Shown here piece after piece: positions 20,113 through 30,382 of a stretch of DNA of 64,000 nucleotides. The DNA is taken from contig CAXAMN010005358.1 in NCBI GenBank assembly GCA_963970005.1, positions 1 to 64,000 of the forward strand. The letters are read 5' to 3'. Every line of letters begins with the position of its first letter. The first letter of the stretch is position 1. Position numbers and translations under genes: made by a program. The DNA is from Durusdinium trenchii. Its lineage: Eukaryota > Sar > Dinophyceae > Suessiales > Symbiodiniaceae. The notes under the pieces were generated by a model. It saw nothing but the letters and a program-made list of their open reading frames with translations. It had not been told where the DNA came from and searched no databases.

Positions 20113-23100
20113 AATCAATCTTCACCGTGTTGTCATCTTCTACAGTGCTTTCGGGCCACCTTGTCGTTCGGTTTTTCCAGGCACTGCCGGGAGTCCCCTT
20201 ACACATGTGGGCAACGGATTGCAGTGGAATTGGGTTTCCCAAATCAAACCCGAACGCTTTCGAACCTGTGGATTCGTTGTTTGATTCAGGCTCGTGCATT
20301 GTTTTCACTCCCCCTTCAATCGTCAAGTGGTTGTGTCAGTTGTCAGATTTTTGAGGTGACTGTCTGAAAGATGTTGTTGCAAAATGGCCTGGCTCATTGA
20401 TCTTTGGCGAGCTTTGTGGTGTTGTGTTTTTGTACATGTGTATTTGGGGCGCCACAAAGGACTGGGTGGAAGAGGCTACAGTTCTTTCTGGCCACAATTT
20501 GTGCTTTGTTGGAATGCATTATTTTCTGACGAAGTGTTTCTGGCAGTAGCAAATCAAATCCGGTCGAAACGATCGCATTGTGAACAGACAACGGTCCCTA
20601 GAACGAAACGAAAAGGATTCTTGACTGTTGAACCCAAAACAAGGAGGTCGTTGAGTGGACTGAGCGAACCAAATTGTGGACGGCCTCAACCAGGAGTTGC
20701 ACTCAGAAGGAAAACAATTGCTTCAAATATTGTATTGCAGTCTCTGCGAACAGCACATTGCACCCGTATACCGCACCACACCATCACACAGTTTCAATAA
20801 AGGCGGGTTCTTTTGGATCTTTAATCAGTGTCGGAGGGTTTCCGCGAAATTCCCATCTGCATGATGGAATTCATGGCTCTCAAAATCGGCAACGTTGACC
20901 CAGTCCTTGGTGCATATGATCTGACTCTTTGTGCAAAATGATGCCCAGGCCACAGTCGACACCATTGTAGTCCGACTTTGTTTGGCCTTCCAGTTGGAAA
21001 TTTTCACCAAATGGAGTTGCCGCCGAAAGACCTCACTCAAATTTTTTTCTTGGGGTCACGATACCTTCAGCTGCCTGCCTTTGCTCCGATATCGTCTTGG
21101 TAGCTTTTCAACAAGACCGAATGAAGACTGTACTTCCTGCGGCAGATGTTGAAAGCATGAAGAGGAAAGAGTCAGGTGGCACGCCGAATTGCAAAAAATC
21201 TTTTACGTGTGTCACGCGGAGCGCACTTCGTTGACGCTGTGCCAATTTCATGATTGTGGCCAAAAATGGTTTCCAAAATGTTGGCACGGTTTTATGTTGT
21301 CAAAGGTTTTATGTTTGCGGTTGCATTGGGAACAATCAAATGGTTTCCATGGAGTGGACGTGGAAACTGTAAGCCTGTAAGCGTCTCCCGGCCCAAGAAA
21401 AACTAAAACAGTTTCACTTCGCCAACATTTGTCAGCCGCCCTGGCTGGGAGAACTGTGTTGAGCGGGAGCAACAAGTTTTTCGGCAACGCCAGCGGCTTA
21501 CCGGGCGCCCACAAATGGTGTGGCGAACCATGCACCTTTATGGGCAGCAAGGTTGTGTGTGGGTTCATCGGACGGTAGTGGTTGGTGCTGTGCAGCCGGC
21601 AAATATAGATGTCAAACAAACACTTTGGGAAACAAGTGGGGTCCTATAGCAAATCCATTCCCACTCGGCGTGCTTCACTGTGGCCAAGCCGTTAAGCCAG
21701 TCCCGCAACCACTAGGGTTTTCAAAAGAAACCATTGGTTTCCCCACAGTATTCAAACTGTATATATAAAAAATAGATGGGGATTGACAACGGTATTGATA
21801 TAAGTAGTCGTTGGCAAATTGTCTGTTATGTGCTTGTTTATTTCGTGTGTCTTGCTTGCACTCGGCTGCATCGGCCTTATTCCTGTTAAATGGTGGCAGC
21901 TAAATGTTCAGACCTGCTCCACCCAGCACGCCCCGGATGCGGATTACGGCGAGTACAACAGTCTCGGTTGTGCTAAGTGAATCATTTTCGCATGCCACAA
22001 AAGTGATGATTCAATTCTAACACGCACTATCACACTTATGGCTTGCCCGTTTTTGGCAGCCACAAGCAACATGTAGGCACGTTGCCCTGTGCATGGTAGC
22101 GGGTTGGCTCACTTGGCCGCCAGCGGGTAAAATGCCTAGTCGCAGCACCGAACATGCACAGGACAATCATTCGGCTATCCCTGTCAAACAAACCAGCGCC
22201 TCGGCGAAAACAGTGCGTCTGGCTCTCAGCCTGCCCGCGCACCCTCCTCGCTCCTTTGAAGTGGCTGAAACCGCTGGGGGTGAGGATCCTCAGCCAGCTA
22301 CTTGCCTAATGTGTTTTGTTGTTTGCGCCGCGAAAGCTTCCAAGTCAGGATCTCGCCGGAAGTCTTCTGAGCCCAAGCATTTGTCGGGTTTGCCCCCTCT
22401 TGCGTGGCATTTTTGGACCCCTTCCCATCCTAAAGGTCTGCAATCAGAGACCTTTTGCCAGGAATGGTTGCATGGTCAGTTTCTTGGGATGTCACGATGG
22501 GCTTCACCAATTCTCAGCCAACGGTGCCGGCCTGAAGACGGGACTGTTTATGGAAGGCTCATGTATTTGGAATTGTGTTGTTGTACGCGTGAAGTGGGGA
22601 ATTTTCTGACGCAGGTGAAGGGACATGTCGTTGACCACCAGAGGAGCACCTGGCCCAGCAGCGGGCAGTGGCTTCCGTGGTGGGTTCCTTCGCAGCCCCC
22701 GCCCTTGCTGGGGACGGTCTGCTGGCTGATCCTTTTTGGCCTTGGCAGATTTCCCGGCCCCTAGCCGCCTCCCTTTGAACAACTAAGCGACCTGGCGTGT
22801 TTACATGGTTCAGCATCGCGCTGCTGCGGATAAAACTGGAGGTGTTCTCAACCATCCTGGGGGCTGAGCCTGAAATGAACAACTTCCTGCATGCCTTTCT
22901 TGAATGGAGGTTGGTGGGTTTCCTAATGTAAATGTAGGTTTTTTGATGGCGCAAGGTGCAGCGGCACTAGTAACGCTAGTAGTCTCTTCACATACGAGAG
23001 TGCGGCGACTCAGCACGCTCGTATTTTGATCACGACCAGATTTGGAGTCTAGACCACCTGAGCATACAGTCCTTTAAGGACTTTGGCTTTGACTTTGCGC

Positions 23101-23180
23101 CTGCGCGTCCGAAGGCGGCCCATGTAGGGCGCAGGCGGGGTGAAAAACAAGAACTTCTTTGGTTCAAAAACATCATCCCG
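20113..23180. other. No recognisable gene
   Basis: Only short or low-quality frames. The longest (22,093-22,764, +) has no recognisable domain and shifts composition along its length. The right part may be the 3' flank of the LINE that ends near 23,190 on the minus strand. Confidence 0.4.
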
Positions 23181-23189
23181 GAAATGAAA

Positions 23190-24470
23190 TCAACTCCGGA
23201 AACAAAATAGCACGAAGTCGTCCATCAAGGAGCGCCACAAGTCCACATCAGCAGCCACCGTATACCAAGTTCCCAACCCGTTGTACCTGCAGAATTTTTC
23301 GAAGTAAGTTTCCCAAGTTGCAAATGGTCTTCCGACCTTTCGCCGGCTGGCAAGGCGCCAATTCAGTACACGTTTTTGGTCCAACGATTTTCTGGCAACC
23401 GCGCCACGTAGCCGCCAAATTTCCAATGGTGACGGAGGACTACGGTCACCCAACCTGTTGTCGAAGTCAGTTCGGTCAAGCGCCATACCTTTTCATTCCA
23501 ATGATGCAGTATGTCGTGCCAAGGTTGATCCCAAGAAATGTTGCCAGGAGGGCCCACAAGGGAACGCAAAAGTTTCCGTCGGCCTTGTGCTCCACGCTGC
23601 TGGGGGACGACTGGCGCGCGCCACCCTCCCCCACCGGCTCCGCAGACTTCCCCCTCGGGGAGATCCTTCCGCTTGCCGGGGCCCCCGCGCCTAGCCGACT
23701 CCCCCTGCGGCCGTGAGCTGGCATTGCCCGGCTGTACATAGCGTGACCGCCGCTGCTTTGGGGAAGGACACGAAAAAATTCAACATTCATTGCATCTAAA
23801 TCCTGTTGGTGCACAGTCCCATATCCAGCTCCAGAGCAAGCGACTGAAGTCACGACAGATTCAAAAAAGTGAAGGCGTGCCCTGACAGAGACAGATTTGT
23901 CGCGGAGTAACCATTGACTTGCAAAAAAATGCTTTGCTCGGTTGCCGCAAATGAAGCCGCACGTATTTGCGCTGCTCTGTGGAACCTCTTGCGGACAATA
24001 TGCATCCCAGCCACTTGTGACCAGCATCGCGGTCTAGAATATCAAGAACAATGCCGTTTCCAGTTCTGAGTGTTGGGGGTGGCTGGGCTTCATTGGTCAA
24101 CACAACGGTTTTCGTGGCATTCAACTGCAATCCCACGTGTGCAAAACAAACAAGTAATGAATCCAAGAGGGCGATGGCCTCCGATGCAGATTTCGCAAAT
24201 AGAAGGATGTCATCCGCAACCAGTAGTGAATTCAACCCATCCCCGAGGTCAAAACCAACATTTGGATTTTCCCTCCGCCACCTTTCCATTGCCCATTGTA
24301 CAACACAACAGAAAAGCCGTGGGCTCAACACACACCCTTGCCTCACACCAGCGTTAATGTCGAACGCACGGCTCCGGCCCCACCTGCCCATCACCTCACC
24401 GACCTGATCGGCATATAATAACTGCATTGAGCGGCAAAATCGGACAAATGCTTGCTTCTTAAGCAAACCA
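23190..24470 (-). mobile_element. LINE (non-LTR retrotransposon) fragment with RT palm and 3' region
   Basis: The minus strand encodes an RT segment: AGVRQGCVLSPRLF, then LLVADDILLFA (VADD in place of the usual FADD) and GLQLNATKTVVL. Beyond a frameshift come connection-type motifs (HKWLGCILSA), and near the end PWHDILHHWNEK, HHWKFGGYVARLPENRW and RKVGRPFATWETYFEKFC, typical of the C-terminal region of dinoflagellate LINEs. Several frameshifts make it inactive. The N-terminal part of RT and any endonuclease are missing, as in 5'-truncated insertions. Confidence 0.75.
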
Positions 24471-25253
24471 TAGAAACCGGTTTGCGCTACATCTAGCCAC
24501 GCTTCTTGATGAACATATTTTACCGAACATTTTGATAACGAATCGCCCCATCTGATTGCAGGCCGGCCTTGCCGACGACTTGGTTTTGATGGACCATTCA
24601 TCTGCCATTGTCGTGTAGGATCCCACCTCAACCATAGTGTGGGCCAGGAATTTGCCCGTAGCCGGATGCGAGCGGCCAAGCGAAATCTTGTTAAGTGCAA
24701 AGTATCGCTCCACAAGTTCAATGGACAGATTCGGCTGGCATTTTCCAATGTAGCATTCATGCGACGCATTGTTGTCTGCCAATGTTCGTCATCAGACCTA
24801 ACCTAGCCCATCCCACAACTCTGCGTAACGTACGTCGCCTCAACGCATCCAATTTCAGCGTTTCTGTCTTCGTCTTTAGGTTTGGATTCCAAGCCATTGA
24901 GCAATTTCAGCCGCAATTGTAAAGGTATATGTTTGTTCAACAAGATGTCTGCATGCTGGCGAAGTTTTGCCCAGCATACTTTCCGCCGATGGGCAACTTC
25001 CATTTGCCCTCGGTTGCGCAATGCCTGTCAAGATTGTCGCAAAGCATTTGTGGACGTCATCACCAACCAGAATTTCCAAAAAGACATCGTCCACTTGAAT
25101 CACCGTCGGGGTTTGGAATGTGCACGTCTCGAGGATTTTGGGTTTTGCGGTGTTCAAAAAATGATGTCGCCTTTTCTCACTCCATGTTGGATAGTAAATC
25201 GCTTGCCACCCTTGATCCATCCAGTTTGTTCTCGACAAAGTTTTGCATTTCAC
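24471..25253 (-). mobile_element. Second LINE fragment, C-terminal part, joined upstream of the first
   Basis: Minus-strand frames carry EVAHRRKVCWAKLRQH, LLNKHIPLQLRLKL, then MRRMNATLENASRICPLNLW, RFRLAARIR and GRPAIRWGDSLSKCSVKY. These belong after the RT domain in this LINE family, yet here they precede the RT palm of the other fragment, so two elements in the same orientation are fused at about 24,470. Frames are interrupted at about 24,800 and 24,880. An upstream edge near 25,253 is approximate. Confidence 0.65.
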
Positions 25254-25259
25254 TTCTGT

Positions 25260-27060
25260 TAAGGACCCGGCACACCGTGAGCAAACATTGCGTTGAACAC
25301 AATGACATGCTCAATCCTGCCAAAGGCCCTGCAAGCCCGCATGCTGAACGAGGGGGAAGTCCATGTTTGGAGTTGTGAAAAGGATACTGTGCTGAGTTTG
25401 TTTTTTCCCGTGGTGATTCTGAAAAGTGTTTTTTTTGAAAGCTGCTGTGCTGAGCTGGAATCTTTTGCTCAATGTGATTGTGACTAGCTTCTGGTGGTTT
25501 GTGGCCTCGCGTTACACTGTGTCGAGCTCTTTTGTTCAATGTGTTTGTGAAGTGATGCTGGTGGTTCGTGCTTCCGCACACGTCGCTGACACGTTATGAC
25601 GGCGGCGGGTGTTCCAGTGGAAGTCTGAGAGGCATACTATCCACACCGCGCGCCTTTTTCTTTTCACATTACGCCACACCAAATCATATCAAAACCCGAC
25701 TTTGATGGAAACCAAGAGCTAGCTAGCCTACTCTTGTTGGATGTAGGATTGTCAGGATCCGGGCCCCGGGAAGCTGGCAGGCCACGTCGATGCTTCTGCT
25801 GCCACGCAACAAACGAAGCAGGGGCAATAGCTGACGGGATTTGGAGCCTTGGTTTTCTGCATGATGCCTTTGTCACTGTGGAAACACTTATCAGCAAGTC
25901 CTTGGAATGGAATTTTGAGGTAATTATGGAGTGCAAGCCTGGCCTTGGAACATGGACACGTTAATCCACTGCTCACACACCCACCGCATGGATGCAAGTC
26001 CTCAAAAAAACAAATTTCAATTTTCCTGAATTGCCATCCTTGATCTGACTGGTTCATCAAACCTTCCTTCAAGTTTCAAGAGTTGAAGGTTGCAGCGCAC
26101 TGTTCATTGAAAATGCTGGCCATGTAGTGGCTGCTCAGAAAAGCTATATAAGCCCCTTGCCTTTTTGAAGTTGGCTTCTAAGCTTTATTGAAACTCCTCC
26201 GGGCATCAAACCCATAGTTTTCACCAATTGCAGTGCCCTTTTTCCCATCAATGAGGCCATAACAATCCAAAAAACCTAATGCACCTGGTAATGTCTGCCT
26301 CACTTGCCATGTCCATAACGCAAAAAAATGGTTTGTCACGATTTTCCCGCTGGTCCTGCATGTAGAATTCGTCAACTGCGCTCAAATACTTTCCAATGAC
26401 CCATGACGTGCTCTGATCTCTTCTTCTTGTGACTTATAGCTAATCAAAAATGTTCGGCTTTGCTATCCATTTTGACCTATCTGTAAGGGCCCTGCGAGGC
26501 AGGGTGAGGAGCGGATTGACGTGTGAGTGTGACGAGAACGACGGCTTCTACCGAGAACCGGGGGCAACTCACATCCTACCCAATGAGAATGTGGTCTTCA
26601 GTTTTCAGGTATATCAGCTCACACCTTGCTATGGAAGACTGATGAAACATGGTTGGGGAACCAATGTTGGATAATGGTGACCTGAAGGTACCACTCAGCT
26701 TGCAAAATTGGCCTTTAACAGTTCCAGGCCCAATTTTTTTTTTATTATTCGAGATGAAGATGAAAGCTGCTTGGAGGTGCAAGTGCCTGAAGTTTTGGAA
26801 AAGGATCCATGTCGGAGATTCAATGAGCATGGACTGCTAGTGGGAGGCCTATTGATTTCGAGATTTGTGGATCCCACAGTCATTCCAGAAGTGGAAGCAC
26901 CACCAGGGCTAGCCACCCTTGCGCCAGGGACCGCGGCCACGCAGCAGCAGCTTAATTGACCCGCTGCGCCGGCCGCCCACCGCTTATGCCCCTCTCCCCG
27001 ACGCGCCTGGCCCAGTGCCTTGCAAGATAAAAAACTGGGTCAAGCCTCGTGCGAATGTCA
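25260..27060. other. No recognisable gene
   Basis: Frames at 26,450-26,674 and 26,708-26,959 (+) could be exons, but no domain is recognised. The last 40 bases before the LTR element (AAAAACTGGGTCAAGCC) resemble the bases right after it (AAAAACTTGGTCGAACC), suggesting an older tandem repeat at the insertion site. Confidence 0.4.
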
Positions 27061-27072
27061 AATGTTGTAAAA

Positions 27073-27249
27073 TGTGAAATGGAACATGTTGACCCGCTAG
27101 CAACCGCATCTCATGCAGTTGCCTCTTCAATCCGTCCAGCAGGTTTGACTGTCACACAGGCATGAACGACCGCCTGTGGTTCAAGATGCAGGCTCAAAAG
27201 GACGCGCAGCTTTTGAGACCTTTTCACGTGTGGGTGTCACGACTTTTCA
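27073..27249 (+). repeat. 5' LTR
   Basis: Begins TGTGAAATGG and ends GACTTTTCA. Aligns end to end with 34,506-34,682. Confidence 0.92.
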
Positions 27250-27252
27250 TAT

Positions 27253-27264
27253 TGGCACCGGAGC
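27253..27264 (+). other. Primer binding site
   Basis: TGGCACCGGAGC, three bases after the LTR, is complementary to a tRNA 3' end reading GCTCCGGTGCCA. I cannot name the tRNA. Confidence 0.6.
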
Positions 27265-27349
27265 TTAGCACTCCCCAGGGACCCTTCGGCAGACCCACTG
27301 TTTTCCGTTTGGGGGCACCTCTTTTTTTTCGCCTTTGCGTCGGGGCGTG

Positions 27350-29686
27350 ATGGCGGCGCTCGAATGCCTTCGATGGCATCGGTTCCAGGAGGCTGAGAAC
27401 CTCATGAGCGGGACAGAAGGCAAAGGTGTTCCAAAGTTCGATGGATCACCAGCTGCCTTGCAGGAGTACGCCTTTAGAGTTCGCCTTCGAGCTGCTCGCG
27501 ACGCGGCTTTGGACCCGGCAGAGCTCAAGAAGCAAGGACCGTTGGGATTGCGCCTAGTTGATGGCTTGACAGGTGCTGCCATCCAAGTGGTACGAGAGAT
27601 CGAGCTCACGAAGTTGGCTGGTGAAAATGGTCATGAAGGTTTGCTTCAGCACCTCTACCAGGCCTTTCGACCACGACGACAACAAGAAGCTCGTGAACTC
27701 TATGCCGCAGGAGCTCAAGTCCATGGCCCTTTGAGCAGGCAATACGGAGAGCCGATGACCTCCTATCTCCTCAGGAGGCGGACCTGGTACAAGATGCTTT
27801 GTGATCTTGATGACAAGCTCGCCTTGCCAGAGGCCATCCTCTCGGAGCAGGTCCTGATGTCGGCTGGCATCTCAGCGGATCACCAGCTGCTGATCCGCAC
27901 GGCTCTTGGAGGCGACATGACGGTTACCAAGGTATGCAATGAACTCATTGCTCAACATCCTCATGTTCATGAAGGAGAAGTTCGCCACCGTCATGAGCAA
28001 GAGCGCTACTCCAGCAAGTTCGGCCGTGGAAAAGGAAAGTCCCGATCCTACCACACATGGTCGACGCCCTTCCAGCAGCAGAGCTATGTGGCTGAAGAAA
28101 CTTGGGACGAAGGATCTCAATCCCTTGGTGGCTTCGAAGAGTATGAACAGCCCTCAGCATCGTTCTACACGGGTGCAGCTGAGGACTGGGAGTTTGAATC
28201 CACGGCCGACTTCGCCTTTGAGTCCTATGCGGCCCTGGTTGAAGAAGGCTTGGATGAAAGCAATTCAGAAGCTGTGGACTATGCCATCGAGGTGATCCAG
28301 CTTGAAGCAGAAGCCATGTTCCTTCACAACAAGGCCCAGAGTCAGGGGCACACAGGCTTCTCCGGTGGCAAGAGCAATCGCCATTGGAACAAGGGCAAGG
28401 GCAAGAGCTCCAACAACCCTGAGCGTCGAAGAGCGCTTGAAGAGTTGAAGAAGAAGACCACATGCCGTCGCTGTGGCCAGATGGGTCATTGGAGCACTGA
28501 CTATGTCTGCCCGAAGCATCCTGGAAGCAAGACCGGCAAGGGTGGCAAGTCATCCACCGCTATGACCGGCACTACGACAGCCACGACAGCTACTGGGGGC
28601 AAGAAAGGCTCGAAGGGAGCCAAACCACGTGTCGTGTACTTCACCGTTGCTGAGTATGAGGACCCGGAGATTGACTTGGAGGCCCAGGCTTCTTTCATGG
28701 CCGTGAACGAGTTTGGCAGTGTTCCACCTCCGTCATCTCTGCACTCAGGTGTTCTTCATGGAGCCTCAACCGAGCTCACAGCGGACCAGATGCTGGATCT
28801 CGCAATCCAGCAGGCACGTGTGCAGCAGCAGCAACAGGCCCAACGTTTGACTGACGGCCACAATCAGCCTATCCCAGAAGATGTCGACTGGGAGGTCCAA
28901 GAGCTCGCATTGCAAGGCCAAGGAGATGCTGCTTCCGTGGTCAGCACTTCATCATGGTCTATGCCTTCGGTGTCGGGCTTAGCACCCTCAGCGCCGAGTA
29001 TGTCATCATTTGTGGGTATGACCGTGCCAGCAAGTATGACCGGATTGCCAAGTATGACTTCACCTTCAGGCTATGAGTATCATCTTCCTGAAGTTCCTCC
29101 GCTACCATTTGCAGAGCAACCGGATCCTCAGCCTGGAAGTCAACAAGCACGGACCGCTGCAATGCTGCGAGATGGAGATCCTGACCAGATGAGCAGGTTC
29201 ACGATGAATCCTCCTGCTCAAGAGACAAGTTTGAAGCAGAGATCTTGCCATCATCCCAATCGCACCAAGGCTGGCTCCAACGCCTATCAGAGCATCATCC
29301 GATGCAAGGACTGCGGCTACATCCTCCACCTCGAGAAGAAGAATGCTGCCAAGAGCATGGAAACAAAAGAAGTGACTTCTTGCACTCATGCTCGCAAGAA
29401 CTACCAAGGCACCACAGCCACGACTTGGCGCTGGCGATGCATGGATTGCGGAGAGACCGCAACTGGATTCAAGAATCCTGGTGAGACTGGTGCCAAGGCA
29501 GCTGACATTGCACCTCTCCGAGTTGGAGCTGTCGCCGATTGGTATTTGGATGATCCACCATCCAAGGTGCTTGAGTTGATGACCTTGACCATCAGCATCC
29601 AGAGGCAGACTCACAATGTGGTCACGGGGGACGACTTGGACGTGATCTACCGTCTGCAAAGACATGATCTATGGAGCACCAATTAA
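27350..29686 (+). CDS. Gag-like protein of the copia element
   Basis: The ATG at 27,350 is the likely start; the frame opens 15 bases earlier at a TTG. Residues about 1-200 are a helical capsid-like region (LLQHLYQAFRPRRQQEAREL). A basic Gly/Lys/Ser-rich stretch leads to a zinc knuckle, CRRCGQMGHWSTDYVC, spaced CX2CX4HX6C instead of the usual CX2CX4HX4C. After a Gln/Ser/Pro-rich linker come two copies of a C-x-H...C-x-x-C module (CHHPN...CKDC and CTHAR...CMDC), which probably bind zinc. The last 23 bases overlap the next frame, so Pol may be made by a +1 shift, as in some copia elements, or from a separate start. Confidence 0.8.
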   Translation: MAALECLRWHRFQEAENLMSGTEGKGVPKFDGSPAALQEYAFRVRLRAARDAALDPAELKKQGPLGLRLVDGLTGAAIQVVREIELTKLAGENGHEGLLQHLYQAFRPRRQQEARELYAAGAQVHGPLSRQYGEPMTSYLLRRRTWYKMLCDLDDKLALPEAILSEQVLMSAGISADHQLLIRTALGGDMTVTKVCNELIAQHPHVHEGEVRHRHEQERYSSKFGRGKGKSRSYHTWSTPFQQQSYVAEETWDEGSQSLGGFEEYEQPSASFYTGAAEDWEFESTADFAFESYAALVEEGLDESNSEAVDYAIEVIQLEAEAMFLHNKAQSQGHTGFSGGKSNRHWNKGKGKSSNNPERRRALEELKKKTTCRRCGQMGHWSTDYVCPKHPGSKTGKGGKSSTAMTGTTTATTATGGKKGSKGAKPRVVYFTVAEYEDPEIDLEAQASFMAVNEFGSVPPPSSLHSGVLHGASTELTADQMLDLAIQQARVQQQQQAQRLTDGHNQPIPEDVDWEVQELALQGQGDAASVVSTSSWSMPSVSGLAPSAPSMSSFVGMTVPASMTGLPSMTSPSGYEYHLPEVPPLPFAEQPDPQPGSQQARTAAMLRDGDPDQMSRFTMNPPAQETSLKQRSCHHPNRTKAGSNAYQSIIRCKDCGYILHLEKKNAAKSMETKEVTSCTHARKNYQGTTATTWRWRCMDCGETATGFKNPGETGAKAADIAPLRVGAVADWYLDDPPSKVLELMTLTISIQRQTHNVVTGDDLDVIYRLQRHDLWSTN

Positions 29687-30382
29687 CAGTCCCGAGGACT
29701 TCAACGGCAGCGGCATCACCTCATGTTCTGTCCACACCACCGAGGCCTATGTCAGCTCAGGAGTTCCACACTCCGAACACATGAATCAGTACCTGGAGTT
29801 GGTTGACCGTGATGGCCTTCCTGCGATTCGTCTCATTCCCTCCACAGAAGATGAGACGGACATTGCGCTCCAGGCAGAGATTTCCTCAGCCCAAGAAGAA
29901 GACAGTGTGGACATGAGCTCAAACGCCACTGACGCTACTTCGCCTAGCAGCACGTCATCATTGTCGAGCCCTATGACGTCCAACTGCACTTCATCTCAGA
30001 AGAGCGCTTCAATGGACACCTCAAGCCAGGAAAGCCGACTTGACAAGTCAGCGATTGAAGAGGAGGACACGCTGAGCTATGTCAACCTGGCAGAGTCTCC
30101 TCGAAAAGTCATGACTCGAGGACAGCGAAAGATGATGACTGAATCCACGGAAGCTGTGCACAAGGAAGACCTTGCACTATGGGGCACACTTCGTCATCAT
30201 CAAGGTCTACGACGACCTGGAAGACTCTTACCATCTGGATGTCGATGCTTCCTGATGGAGCTGTTTGCTGGAGCGGCCATTCTGACCACCATGGCTGCAG
30301 CTTGGGGCCTTCCCGTTGGACGACCCATCGATGTCTGCTATGACCCTGGTCATGATTTGCTGAAGCCCTCCAGTCGTTGGCG
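29664..30382 (+). CDS. Pol N-terminal part with methyltransferase motif I
   Basis: The frame starts with an ATG that overlaps the end of gag. A Ser/Thr-rich, probably disordered stretch of about 190 residues is followed by MELFAGAAIL (30,255-30,284), resembling motif I (DLFAG) of C5-cytosine methyltransferases, and PIDVCYDPGHDLL as the following acidic loop. The frame is lost at about 30,380; continuing in this frame gives RLHRLHGSL..., which is not meaningful, while the +1 frame gives GDYIDYMDPFILIAG. This is best read as a one-base indel. No protease was recognised. Confidence 0.65.

Noticed and set aside
22093..22764. 223-codon plus frame
   Set aside because: No domain, uneven composition, overlapped by other frames of similar quality; not called as a gene.
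29664..29686. Proven programmed frameshift at the gag-pol overlap
   Set aside because: The 23-base overlap allows it, but no clear slippery site was recognised, so it is only mentioned as a possibility.
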